Assembly (NCBI RefSeq): GCF_019880305.1
Contig: NZ_CP082301.1
Coordinates: 4,526,001 to 4,590,000, forward strand
Origin: Streptomyces decoyicus
Lineage (GTDB): Bacteria; Actinomycetota; Actinomycetes; Streptomycetales; Streptomycetaceae
Direction: 5' to 3'
DNA: 64,000 nt
Shown here piece by piece: positions 40,539-48,632 of this stretch (positions within the stretch are counted from its first letter, which is position 1; every line of letters starts with the position of its first letter). Position numbers and translations under genes: made by a program. The notes below the pieces were generated by a model. That model saw nothing but the letters and a program-made list of their open reading frames with translations. It made no database searches and was not told the origin of the DNA.

Positions 40539-40584
40539 GACATCGGGACCGGGCCGCTGCCCGGTCGAGCGAGGAGGAAGAGCC

Positions 40585-41034
40585 ATGGGAGCCAGGGGAG
40601 TCACGGGGACGACCGCTGACCGCTTCAAGGCGGCAGTGGAAGCACGGGATCTGGATGCGGCGGAAGGGCTGTTCACCGAGGATGTCCGCCTGTACAGCCC
40701 GGTGAAGTTCACGCCCTTCGAGGGGCGGCCGATGGTGCTCGGACTGTTCGGGGTGCTGCTGCGGACCTTCGAGGACTTCCGTTACGTCGGCGAGCTGGCG
40801 GGCAGCGCACAGACGGCGGCGGGGCCGGACGGCGGCTCCGCGGACTCGGTGATCCTGATCTTCCGGGCCACCGTGAACGGCAAGCAGATCCACGGCATCG
40901 ACCTGCTGCAATTCGACGAGGCGGGCCGGATCAAGGAGTTCACGGTGATGGTGCGGCCGCAGTCCGCGGTGCAGGCGCTGGGGGAGGCGGTGCTGGCCGG
41001 GCTGGTCGAAGACGGGCTGGCGCCCCAGCCGTAG
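40585..41034 (+). CDS. SnoaL/NTF2-like protein
   Basis: A 149-residue alpha+beta barrel of the SnoaL-like group: FKAAVEARDLDAAEGLFTEDVRL, then VKFTPFEGRPMVLGLFGVL, and GIDLLQFDEAGRIKEFTVMVRP. No catalytic residue can be assigned. ATG 40585 has GAGGAGG upstream. It is divergent from padR across the palindrome, so its expression probably responds to that regulator. Candidates include a small-molecule-binding enzyme or cyclase-like protein. Confidence 0.85.
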   Translation: MGARGVTGTTADRFKAAVEARDLDAAEGLFTEDVRLYSPVKFTPFEGRPMVLGLFGVLLRTFEDFRYVGELAGSAQTAAGPDGGSADSVILIFRATVNGKQIHGIDLLQFDEAGRIKEFTVMVRPQSAVQALGEAVLAGLVEDGLAPQP

Positions 41035-41148
41035 GGCGGGCCCGCCGCAGGGCCGGACACCCCCCTACGGCCTGTCCGGCCCTGCGTTCTGTCCGGCCCG
41101 GGGCCTGTCCGGCTCTGGCCGGGCGTCAGGTCTAGCGGGAGGGCACCC

Positions 41149-41373
41149 CTAGACCCGCTCCACCCGCTCCGCCTGTTCCGCCTGCTCCACCGAGATCGCT
41201 CCGGCCGGGCAGATGGCCGCCGCCTCATGGACCGCTTCGTGGAGGTCGGCCGGTGGTTCGGCATCGAGGAGGACGACGATGCCGTCCTCCTCGCGCTGGT
41301 CGAACACCTCCGGCGCGGACAGCACACAGCTTCCGGCGCCGCAGCACTTCTCCTGGTCGATGTGCACGCGCAT
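41149..41373 (-). CDS. 3Fe-4S ferredoxin (P450 partner)
   Basis: A 74-residue ferredoxin. Cys10 or 11, Cys16 and Cys55 (in ICPAGA) give the CxxxxxC...CP pattern of 3Fe-4S ferredoxins that feed electrons to actinomycete P450s (SuaB/SubB type). ATG 41373 follows GGGGAGAG. It lies 194 bp downstream of the P450 gene in the same direction. The frame stays open upstream through an 18-bp repeat array, but that extension is not part of the ferredoxin fold. Confidence 0.9.
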   Translation of the reverse strand: MRVHIDQEKCCGAGSCVLSAPEVFDQREEDGIVVLLDAEPPADLHEAVHEAAAICPAGAISVEQAEQAERVERV

Positions 41374-41460
41374 GGCTCTCCCCACGATGGGCCGCCCGAC
41401 CCCTGAGGGCCGTTGGCGGACGGGCTGGAACGGGATGACGGAAGGCGTCGGGGCGGCGGC

Positions 41461-41551
41461 ACGCGCCGGGGTGGCGGTGAACGCGCCGGGATGACGGAAC
41501 GCGCCGGGGTGGCGGAACGCGCCGGGATGACGGAACGCGCCGGGGTGGCGG
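41461..41551. repeat. 18-bp tandem array between P450 and ferredoxin
   Basis: Four full units start at 41480, 41498, 41516 and 41534 after a partial one. Two variants alternate (AACGCGCCGGGATGACGG and AACGCGCCGGGGTGGCGG), so the true period is 36 bp. In the ferredoxin frame it would read as repeated RHPGAF. Confidence 0.9.
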
Positions 41552-41567
41552 TGGCGGAACGCGGGGG

Positions 41568-42806
41568 TCACCACGCGACCGGCAGTGCGTGGACCCCGTA
41601 GATCCCCATGTCGTGACGGAACGGGACGTCCTCGAAGGGGATGTCGAGCCGCAGGCCGGGCAGCCGGCGCAACAGTGTCTCGACGGCGATCTGCAGCTCC
41701 ACCCGGGCGAGCGGCTGGCCCAGGCACTGGTGGACACCGAAGCCGAAGGCGACATGACGGCGGGCGTCGCGCCCGATATCGAGCGCCTCGCCCCCGGGGA
41801 AGACGTCCTCGTCACGGTTGGCGGAGTTCAGGGTGCACAGCACGCCCTCGCCGGCGCGGATGGTGCGGCCGCCGATGGTGACGTCCTCGTCGGCGATCCG
41901 CGGCAGACCGTTGTGGATGATCGACAGGTAGCGCAGCAGCTCCTCGACGGCCCCCTTGATCAACGACGGGTCGGCGCGCAGCCGCGCCAACTGGTCGGGG
42001 TTGCGCAGCAGGGCGAGGGTGGACAGCGCGGTCATATTGGCGGTGGTCTCATGGCCCGCGATCAGCAACAACCGTCCCATGGAGGCGATTTCCTCGGCGT
42101 CGAGATCGTCGCGGGCGACCAGCCGGCTGACGATGCCGTCGTCCGGCTCGCGGCGTTTGGCCTCGGCGAGCCGGCTCAGATAGTGCTGGAGCTCGTCCCC
42201 TGCGGTGCGCACCTCTTCGGCCGTCGAGCGGAGGCTGAGCAGGAGGCGGCTGCGGTCCTGGAAGAACTCGTGGTCGTCATACGGGACGCCGAGCAGCAGG
42301 CAGATCACCAGGGACGGCAGCGGCAGCGCGAACTCGGCCACCAGATCCGCCGAGCTGCGCCCCGCGGTCATCCGGTCGAGCAGACCGTCGGTGAGGCGCT
42401 GCACCTCGGGGCGCATCGCCTCCACCTTCTTCACCATGAAGTCGGCGGTGAGCATCCGGCGCAGCCGCGCATGCTCGGGGTCGTCCCTGCGGATGAAGGT
42501 CGGTGTGGAGGTGGCGAGTTCGCGCGAGCCGACGGTGAGGAAGGGGAAACCCGGCCGCGACGCATCGGCGCTGAACCGCGGGTCGCCGAGCACCTCCCGT
42601 ACGTCCTGGTGCCGGGTCACCAGCCAGCAGGAGGAACCGTCCCACAGCGTGGCCCGGGTGACCGGCTCCTCCCGGCGGGCCCGTTCGACGCCGGGTGCGG
42701 GATCGAAGGGGCAGCCGGCGGCCCGCGCGGCCGGGACGGTGAGGGGGGCGAGGCCCTCACCCGGACCGAAGTCGTGTGCGGCCTCGGTGCCTTGTGCAGT
42801 CGTCAT
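41568..42806 (-). CDS. cytochrome P450, CYP105-like
   Basis: A 412-residue soluble P450. The I-helix AGHETT is at 250-255, the K-helix ExxR (EELLR) at 288-292, and the heme loop FGFGVHQCLG has its Cys ligand at 361. The substrate-recognition end DMGIYGVHALPVAW is typical of CYP105. CYP105 enzymes hydroxylate varied secondary metabolites or xenobiotics using a 3Fe-4S ferredoxin, and that gene follows. ATG 42806 has GGAAGGACC before it. The gene is divergent from a MarR regulator, with an AT-rich repeat region between. Confidence 0.93.
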   Translation of the reverse strand: MTTAQGTEAAHDFGPGEGLAPLTVPAARAAGCPFDPAPGVERARREEPVTRATLWDGSSCWLVTRHQDVREVLGDPRFSADASRPGFPFLTVGSRELATSTPTFIRRDDPEHARLRRMLTADFMVKKVEAMRPEVQRLTDGLLDRMTAGRSSADLVAEFALPLPSLVICLLLGVPYDDHEFFQDRSRLLLSLRSTAEEVRTAGDELQHYLSRLAEAKRREPDDGIVSRLVARDDLDAEEIASMGRLLLIAGHETTANMTALSTLALLRNPDQLARLRADPSLIKGAVEELLRYLSIIHNGLPRIADEDVTIGGRTIRAGEGVLCTLNSANRDEDVFPGGEALDIGRDARRHVAFGFGVHQCLGQPLARVELQIAVETLLRRLPGLRLDIPFEDVPFRHDMGIYGVHALPVAW

Positions 42807-43128
42807 GCGGCTGGTCCTTCCACGATCGGGACACGGCACTGCCGTGGCGAACGGTGCGGGTGGCGCCTCTCCTTGACGGGTGCTGCGACCTCGGTAACCA
42901 GCTCGTCAGCCGCCGTGACCAGTGCAATCGCGGTCAGGTGGTGACCAGTCAGCGACTAGTTACCTAACTTAAGCAACTAACTTTCGTCACGCTAACTCAC
43001 CCTGAACGGGGGAGGGAAGAGGCGATCACGGCGCACCCGAGGTTGGCTCAAACCGAGCGGCCGCCCCTCCCTGCACCGGCGTCCCGGAGCAGGGCTCCCA
43101 GCACCCCGGGGGCCGCTAAAGTGCCTGC
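42807..43128. promoter_or_regulatory. 322-bp divergent control region with TAACTT repeats
   Basis: The region is GC-rich except for an AT-rich island at 42955-42996. TAGTT (42957-42961) is an inverted repeat of AACTA (42975-42979), and TAACTT occurs at 42965-42970 and 42978-42983, with a third related copy near 42994. It lies between the P450 and marR starts and is the probable MarR-controlled site. I see no gene. Confidence 0.55.
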
Positions 43129-43626
43129 ATGCCGGACCCCGGAAGAGACCAGGACCCCACCGCCGCGCTGCAAAGAGTGCTGGCCACGCTGTCCTACCTG
43201 CTCACCCGCTCCCGGGCGCACGAACGCCAGGCGGCCAGGGCGGGCGTCACGGCGGCACGCTCCGACCTATGGCTGCTGATGGCCCTGGAGGACAGCGGAG
43301 GGGTCAGCAGGGTCGGCGATCTGGCCGCCCTGCTGATGGTCGAACCGCCTCATGTGACGCGCCAGATCAGCCAGTTGGAATCCCAGGACCTGGTCGAACG
43401 CACCCCTGACTCCCTCGACCGGCGGGCCCGTCAGGTGGCGATCACGCCCCACGGGAAGGCGGTCCTCAACCGTCTCCAGCAAACCAGCCGAGCCGGTCTC
43501 CGGGAGTCCCTCGCCGGCTTCGACGACGCGGACATCGCCACCACCGTCACTGTGCTCAACCATCTGGTGGCCCATGCCCGCCGCAAGCACACGGCGGAGG
43601 AGCTGCCACGGGACCGGGAGGCATGA
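43129..43626 (+). CDS. MarR family transcriptional regulator
   Basis: A 165-residue winged-helix protein: ARSDLWLLMALEDSGGVSRV, recognition segment LAALLMVEPPHVTRQISQLE, and wing ERTPDSLDRRARQVAITPHG. The divergent P450-ferredoxin unit and the AT-rich repeats between suggest it controls that pair. The ligand is unknown. Confidence 0.88.
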   Translation: MPDPGRDQDPTAALQRVLATLSYLLTRSRAHERQAARAGVTAARSDLWLLMALEDSGGVSRVGDLAALLMVEPPHVTRQISQLESQDLVERTPDSLDRRARQVAITPHGKAVLNRLQQTSRAGLRESLAGFDDADIATTVTVLNHLVAHARRKHTAEELPRDREA

Positions 43627-43686
43627 GCGCGGTGGGGCGAGGCCCCACCCCGTCCGGTGCCGGCGGCGCCGCCGCCCCGACCGGTG

Positions 43687-44847
43687 TTACTCGATCTCGA
43701 CCCGGCCGCTGTGGCCCTGGTTCGCTGCGGTGCCGCCGTTCTTGGCGGTCTTGTCGTCCTGGCCGTCGGGGGTGCCGAGGTTGCGGCGGACCGAATCGAG
43801 GATGGTCAGACCCTGGCCGACCAGGCCGGCGGCGATTTCGCCCAGGCCGTCGGTGCCGTTGAGGACATTGACATTGGCGTTGGCCAGGCCCGCGGAGGCT
43901 TCCTTGACGATCTGCGGGAGCTGGTCGATGAGCATCCGGTCCAGCGCCACACGGTCGTGCGAGGCGGCGGCCTCGGCCTGGATCTTCATCCGCTCGGCCT
44001 CGGCCAGCGCCAGCAGCCGGATGCGCTCGGCCTCCGCCTCGGCGGGCTTGACGACCTCGGCCACCAGCTCCTGCTGGCGCAGCCGGGCCGCGCGCTCGGC
44101 GAGTTCGGTCTGGGCGGCGAGGACTTCCTGCTGTGCATGGGCGTGAGCGAGCGGGCCGGCCTGGGCGGCACGGGCCTGGGCGCGGTCCACCTCGGCGGAG
44201 TACTCGGCCTGGACGACGGCGGTCTGCCGGGAGTATTCGGCCTGATTACGCGCGGCCTCCTGCTGCGCCTCGACCGACGCCTGGGTGGCCTGGGCCTGGG
44301 CGATCTGCGCCTGCCGCTGGATGGCCGCCTTGTGCGGGGCGGACATCGCCTCGATATAGCCCGTCTCGCCGTCGTCGATCGACTGGATCTGCAACGAGTC
44401 GACGATCAGCCCGATCTTCGCCATTTCGGTCTTGGACGTCTCCAGGACCTCGGTGGCCAGCTTCTGCCGCTCGGTGACGATCTCCTCGACCGTCATCGAA
44501 CCGATGATGGAGCGCAGGTGACCGGCGAAGATACGGCCGGTCAGCACCGACATCTGGTCCTGGTCGGACAGGAATCGCTGGCCGGCGTTGACCACGCTCT
44601 CGGTGTCGTTACCTACCTTGAACGCGATCACGGCCCGCACCGTCAGCGCAATGCCCTGCCGGGTCACGCAGGTCTCGGCGACCTCCGACTCACACATCGC
44701 CAGCGTCAGAAAGCGGACCTTACGGAAGACCGGCAGCACGAACTTGCCGTGCCCGGTGACCACTCGGAATGGCGCGCCCCCCTGTCCACGCCTGCCTCCT
44801 GAGATCAGCATGGCTTGATCGGGGGCAGGAACGCGGTAACCGAACAT
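43687..44847 (-). CDS. SPFH/flotillin-like membrane scaffold protein
   Basis: A 386-residue SPFH protein. The PHB domain (about 1-165) starts MFGYRVPAPDQAMLISGG. A long alpha-helical region (about 165-310) is rich in Ala/Glu/Gln with AEAERI/AEAERM repeats, as in flotillins. A C-terminal variable tail follows. It has no clear membrane helix, so it is probably peripherally attached. ATG 44847 follows AGGAGACAAAGG and lies 11 bp after the partner gene, so they are co-transcribed. It may organise membrane microdomains. Confidence 0.88.
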   Translation of the reverse strand: MFGYRVPAPDQAMLISGGRRGQGGAPFRVVTGHGKFVLPVFRKVRFLTLAMCESEVAETCVTRQGIALTVRAVIAFKVGNDTESVVNAGQRFLSDQDQMSVLTGRIFAGHLRSIIGSMTVEEIVTERQKLATEVLETSKTEMAKIGLIVDSLQIQSIDDGETGYIEAMSAPHKAAIQRQAQIAQAQATQASVEAQQEAARNQAEYSRQTAVVQAEYSAEVDRAQARAAQAGPLAHAHAQQEVLAAQTELAERAARLRQQELVAEVVKPAEAEAERIRLLALAEAERMKIQAEAAASHDRVALDRMLIDQLPQIVKEASAGLANANVNVLNGTDGLGEIAAGLVGQGLTILDSVRRNLGTPDGQDDKTAKNGGTAANQGHSGRVEIE

Positions 44848-44858
44848 CCTTTGTCTCC

Positions 44859-45110
44859 TCAGCCGGCGTCGTCGGCATTGCCGGACAACGCGTCCAATGG
44901 ATCGGCCCACTCCATGACATCGACCTGGCGACTGCCACGGGACTCGATCACGAGCACGGTCGCCCCTACCGGAAGGGGCTCGGCGGACCAGGCGAGAAAT
45001 GCCTCGGTGCCGCCTCTGATCCGTACCAGGACCTCACCGGGGCCGGCAGCCCCACGTGTGCCGATCAGCAGCACTCCCGTACAGCCGATCACGGCATCGT
45101 CCTGTGCCAT
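44859..45110 (-). CDS. small NfeD-like OB-fold protein
   Basis: An 83-residue protein (IGCTGVLLIGTRGAAGPGEVLVRIRGGTE...) with a small beta-barrel pattern. Its position directly before an SPFH gene is that of NfeD, whose C-terminal OB domain it resembles; it lacks the NfeD membrane and protease parts. The ATG at 45110 has a GGGGGAGGGC site. The likely role is a soluble partner of the flotillin-like protein. Confidence 0.75.
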   Translation of the reverse strand: MAQDDAVIGCTGVLLIGTRGAAGPGEVLVRIRGGTEAFLAWSAEPLPVGATVLVIESRGSRQVDVMEWADPLDALSGNADDAG

Positions 45111-45296
45111 AGGCGGCTGCCCTCCCCCGTTACGTTCCTGGAAAACCGACCCTAGCGCTCCGGCACGCGGCGGCCTATGGGGGGATGGTGGCGAGTTGGG
45201 GTGCCGGGTCGCGACGGTCGAATTCCCGTTAAGACCTCCGCATATTCGGTGCGTAATTTCCCTGCGCGGGTGTGGTGCTGGAGTGCCGGGCGTAAT

Positions 45297-45953
45297 TCAG
45301 CGGGCCGAGGGCAATGCGTCGAGGGCGGCGAGGATGTCGGATGGTTCGGCGCGGGCGGTGTAGTCGGTGTCGACGAAGGCCCAGCGGATGGTTCCGTCGC
45401 GGTCGACGACGTAGGTGGCGGGTATCGGGAGGGTGCGCGGATGGCCGCCGTTGACGCGCTGTAGCTCAAAACCGAAGGAGTCGTACACGGCGGCCAGGTC
45501 GTCGGGCAGATCGAAGCTGAGGCCGTACTGCCGGGCGGTGTCCGAGCCGAGGTCGCTGAGGACGTCGAAGGCGAGCGCGTGCTTTTCGGTGAGAGTGAGG
45601 GACTCGTCGGGGATCTGCGGCGAGACGGCCGCCAACTGGGCGCCGCGGGCGGTGATATCGGCGTGGTGCTGCTGGAGGGCGCGCAGCGCGAGGTTGCAGT
45701 AGGGGCACCAGGCGCCGCGGTAGAACGTGAGCACGACGGGGCCGGCGGACAGCAGGGCGTCCAGGCTGACGGTGGCGCCGGTCGCGGTGGGGAGGCTGAA
45801 GCGGGGCGCCGTGTCACCGGCCTGCCGGGCCCGCGCGGCCCGGCCCGATGCGGCGAGGTCGCGGCCGGCTCGCTCCATCACCTCGCGTGCGGCGGGAGGG
45901 AGTTCGGGGTAGCCGGTGCGGAGAAGCGTGGTGAGTTCGTCGCGGAGGCTCAT
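45297..45953 (-). CDS. peroxiredoxin-like (AhpC/TSA) protein
   Basis: A 218-residue thioredoxin-fold protein. VLTFYRGAWCPYCNLAL gives Cys83 and Cys86 in a CPYC pair, typical of the AhpC/TSA group close to PrxL and bacterioferritin-comigratory proteins. QIPDESLTLTEKHALAFDVL and the late TYVVDRDGTIRW follow. It should reduce peroxides or disulfides in the cytoplasm. ATG 45953 overlaps the TetR stop (ATGA) and has AGGAGCACC 9 bp before. It forms a two-gene operon with the TetR regulator. Confidence 0.9.
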   Translation of the reverse strand: MSLRDELTTLLRTGYPELPPAAREVMERAGRDLAASGRAARARQAGDTAPRFSLPTATGATVSLDALLSAGPVVLTFYRGAWCPYCNLALRALQQHHADITARGAQLAAVSPQIPDESLTLTEKHALAFDVLSDLGSDTARQYGLSFDLPDDLAAVYDSFGFELQRVNGGHPRTLPIPATYVVDRDGTIRWAFVDTDYTARAEPSDILAALDALPSAR

Positions 45954-46567
45954 TGCGGTAGGTGCTCCTGAGGTGAGGGACGGGTGCGCAGTGGCGCGAG
46001 GGCGGCGTTCACCGTGTCGGTCAGCGCCTGGGCGTCGGCGCCCCCACGGGAGCGCAGATTGACGCCGTACGCGAGCGTCGCCAGCACCGCGGCGGCGGCG
46101 TCGAGATCGCCGTCCTCCTGGAGTTGGCCCAGGTCGTGGGCCGTGGTGAGGGCTGCTCGCATGGCCGCTTCCAGCGTGGTGTGGTGCTCTTCGAGCAGGG
46201 TGCGGATGCCGGGGTCGCCGCATTCCGGTCCGGCGTAGGCATTGGTGACCATGCAGCCCCAGCCGGCGACCGGTCCGGAGCAGCGCACCTCGATCAGACC
46301 GCTGAAGAACTCCTCGATGGCGGTCAGCCCCGAGGAGGCCGATGACAGCTGGGCGAAGGCCGGTGTGGAGTGCTGCGCTATATAGCGGTCCAGCGCCGCG
46401 GCGTAGAGGCCGTCCTTGCTGCCGAACGTCGCATAGAGGCTGGAGCGGCTCACTCCGGTCGCGGTCACCAGCGCCTGGATGCCGGTCGTGGGCAGGCCCT
46501 GGCGCCAGAAGACCTGGATGGCGTCGTCGAGCACGATGTCGGGGTTGAAGTGCTTGATGTCGGGCAT
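45950..46567 (-). CDS. TetR family regulator of the peroxiredoxin operon
   Basis: A 205-residue repressor: VLDDAIQVFWRQGLPTTGIQALVTATGVSRSSLYATFGSKDGL is the HTH region split by its turn. An all-helical ligand domain contains two Cys (CSGPVAGWGC), possibly redox sensing, which would fit control of a peroxiredoxin. The operator 46738-46761 lies about 170 bp upstream. The gene overlaps the downstream peroxiredoxin start. Confidence 0.87.
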   Translation of the reverse strand: MPDIKHFNPDIVLDDAIQVFWRQGLPTTGIQALVTATGVSRSSLYATFGSKDGLYAAALDRYIAQHSTPAFAQLSSASSGLTAIEEFFSGLIEVRCSGPVAGWGCMVTNAYAGPECGDPGIRTLLEEHHTTLEAAMRAALTTAHDLGQLQEDGDLDAAAAVLATLAYGVNLRSRGGADAQALTDTVNAALAPLRTRPSPQEHLPQ

Positions 46568-46918
46568 GGCCGGCCTGCTCGTTTCGCTGTCACGGGCGGT
46601 ACGGGATCGGGTGGTTCCGGGTCGGGTGGTGCGGGTTCAGGCGGTGGGAGTTCGGGTCGTGGGAGTTCGGGTCGTCGGAATTCGGGTGGTGGGGGCCGCG
46701 GGAAGCGCCCGCCACCGCCTCGTCGTCTTCGCCCCATATCTTGGAACGGTTATTCCAAGATGCTCCGAGTCGCCTCCGCTGTCAAGGAGTTGGGGAAGTC
46801 AGCTGGGGATAACTTCTGGAACCGGCCCTTCCGTGAAGGGGTGCGGAGCGCAAGCCGTCCGGAGCGCAAGCCGTCCGGTGCGGGAGCCGTCCGTTTCAGG
46901 AGAGTCGTCCGGCGGTCG
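46568..46918. repeat. 351-bp gap with GT-rich tandem repeats and an operator
   Basis: Between the TetR start and the next gene, 46600-46705 holds degenerate repeats of about 14-15 bp based on GGGTCGTGGGAGTTCG. The operator at 46738-46761 and a TTGACA box (minus strand, 46780-46785) lie beyond. The repeats would be in a long 5' leader. Around 46840-46890 GCAAGCCGTCCGGAGC is repeated about twice. I see no gene I would support. Confidence 0.65.
46738..46785 (-). promoter_or_regulatory. promoter and perfect operator of TetR-peroxiredoxin operon
   Basis: ATCTTGGAA (46738-46746) is an exact inverted repeat of TTCCAAGAT (46753-46761) around CGGTTA. On the minus strand TTGACA (46785-46780) is 17 bp before CATCTT, so the operator covers the -10 region. 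This is a textbook TetR autorepression layout. Confidence 0.7.
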
Positions 46919-48481
46919 TTATGCGCGGCGCGCGGCGGCGTCGGGAAGGAACGGCAGGAGGGTCGAAATCGCTGCGGCCAGGACGACGTTGAGGACCAGC
47001 GCGGCCGCCAGTGCATGCCCGTACGCGCCGGTGTCGTGGTGCGCGGCGCCGTCGAGCGTGCCGTAGTAGAGGATGCCGACGAGGGCCACGCCGACCGCGC
47101 CGCCGATCTGCTGGCCGGTGGAGAGCACCCCGGAGGCCATGCCCACTTCCCCGGGGCGGATGTTGCCGAGCACCGCGTTCAGCAGCGGGGTGACCAGCAG
47201 GCCGTTGCCCGCGCCCACCAGGAGCAGCGTCGGCACCAGCGCCCAGGCGGTCAGTGCGGAACCGGCGTTGAGGGTGAGGGCGATGGTGCCGACGAAGCCC
47301 AGGGCGCCGGTCAGGGCGCCGAGCAGCAGCACGCGCCGGCCGAAGCGGGCCAGCCGGCCGGCGACGAGGCTGGCGGCGAAGAAGGCGACGGCGAACGGGG
47401 TGTAGACCAGGCCGGCGCCGAGCGCGTCCATCCCCAGACCGTCCTGGAGGGTCAGCGACAGGACGAGGAACAAGGAATTGATGCCCGCATACGTGACGAC
47501 GACCAGGGTCATCCCGACCGCGAACGGCCGCTCGCGCAGCAGCCTCAGCCGGACGAGCGGGGTGCCGCCCCTGGCGTCCACCCGCCGTTCCACCAGGCCG
47601 AACGCGGCGAACGCGGGGACGCTTGCGGCCAGGCCGAGCCAGGCCCACAGCGGCCAGCCGTACGCGCGGCCCTCGACCAGCGGCACCACGAGCAGTGTGA
47701 GGGCCACGGTCAGCACCACGGCACCGGGGAGATCGAGCCGCCGGGCCTCCGGTGCCCGTGATTCGGGTACGAAGCGACCGGCGAGCAGCAGGGTCAGCAG
47801 GCCCACCGGCACGTTGACCCAGAACACCGGCCGCCACGAGGTGCCGAAGAGGTCGGCGGCGATCAGCAGTCCGCCGACCAACTGGCCGGACATCGTGGCC
47901 ATGCCGATGACCGCCCCGAGCACACCGAATGCCTTCGGGCGCCGGGCGGCCGGGATCAGCACCTGGATCACCGCGAAGACCTGCGGGAACATCGCGGCCG
48001 CACCGAGGCCCTGGACCAGCCGTGCGGCGATCAGACTGCCGGAGCCGGGTGCCAGCGCACAGCCCACGGAGGAGAGGGTGAACAGCGCCATCCCCGTCAT
48101 GAACAGCCGCTTGCGGCCGAAGCGGTCGCCGAGCCTGGCGCCGGTGATCAGGGCGAGGGCGTAGCTGAGCTGATAGCCCGCCAGGATGAGCTGGACATCG
48201 GCGGCGGAGGAGTGCAGATCCGCCTGGATGGCGGGGGCGGCGACCAGCACGATGAAGGTGTCGAGCACGGCCATGAACGCCCCGGCCAGCACGATGGCCA
48301 GGGCCCGCCACGGTGCCGCGGTGGAGCGCGGACCGTCCGGCGGGAGGTCCGGCCGTACCGGGGCGTCCTGCCGTAGGGGCCCGTCCTGCCGTAGCGGTCC
48401 GTCCTGCCGAACCGGTGCGTCCTGCCGAACCGGCGCCGCGTGCCGTCCCGTGGGGCCTGAGGGTGGGGTGGTCTGGGTCAT
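46919..48481 (-). CDS. MFS efflux transporter, DHA2 family
   Basis: A 520-residue 14-helix DHA2 pump: VLDTFIVLVAAPAIQADL in helix 1, ARLGDRFGRKRLFM as motif A, helix 5 near GMATMSGQLVGG. The N-terminus (about 15-50) is a stretch of near-repeats QDAPVR/QDGPLR encoded by an 18-bp DNA repeat, which would lie on the cytoplasmic side before helix 1. ATG 48481 is used. The gene is divergent from an MmyB-like regulator that probably controls it. Confidence 0.9.
   Translation of the reverse strand: MTQTTPPSGPTGRHAAPVRQDAPVRQDGPLRQDGPLRQDAPVRPDLPPDGPRSTAAPWRALAIVLAGAFMAVLDTFIVLVAAPAIQADLHSSAADVQLILAGYQLSYALALITGARLGDRFGRKRLFMTGMALFTLSSVGCALAPGSGSLIAARLVQGLGAAAMFPQVFAVIQVLIPAARRPKAFGVLGAVIGMATMSGQLVGGLLIAADLFGTSWRPVFWVNVPVGLLTLLLAGRFVPESRAPEARRLDLPGAVVLTVALTLLVVPLVEGRAYGWPLWAWLGLAASVPAFAAFGLVERRVDARGGTPLVRLRLLRERPFAVGMTLVVVTYAGINSLFLVLSLTLQDGLGMDALGAGLVYTPFAVAFFAASLVAGRLARFGRRVLLLGALTGALGFVGTIALTLNAGSALTAWALVPTLLLVGAGNGLLVTPLLNAVLGNIRPGEVGMASGVLSTGQQIGGAVGVALVGILYYGTLDGAAHHDTGAYGHALAAALVLNVVLAAAISTLLPFLPDAAARRA
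48365..48436. repeat. 18-bp ×4 coding repeat at the MFS N-terminus
   Basis: Units start at 48365, 48383, 48401 and 48419 (core GTCCTGCCG). The unit is a multiple of 3, so each adds six residues to the N-terminal tail of the pump without shifting frame. Confidence 0.85.
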
Positions 48482-48632
48482 GCGGCCAGCGTCGGACAGC
48501 CCCGGGCGGACATACAGAGGCCGATTATGCTGGTGTCCCCACCACCCCCACACAGGGGCTGTGCCCGGAAACGCGTGCGGCGGGCCCCGACCCCGGGCCG
48601 GCCCCCGCGACCCGCGGCGAACGGGAGTTTCG

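Noticed and set aside
46465..46737. Pro-rich reading frame upstream of and overlapping TetR
   Set aside because: It starts at the operator and its PxPP pattern is just the GT-rich repeat read in one frame; no conserved domain or ribosome site supports it.
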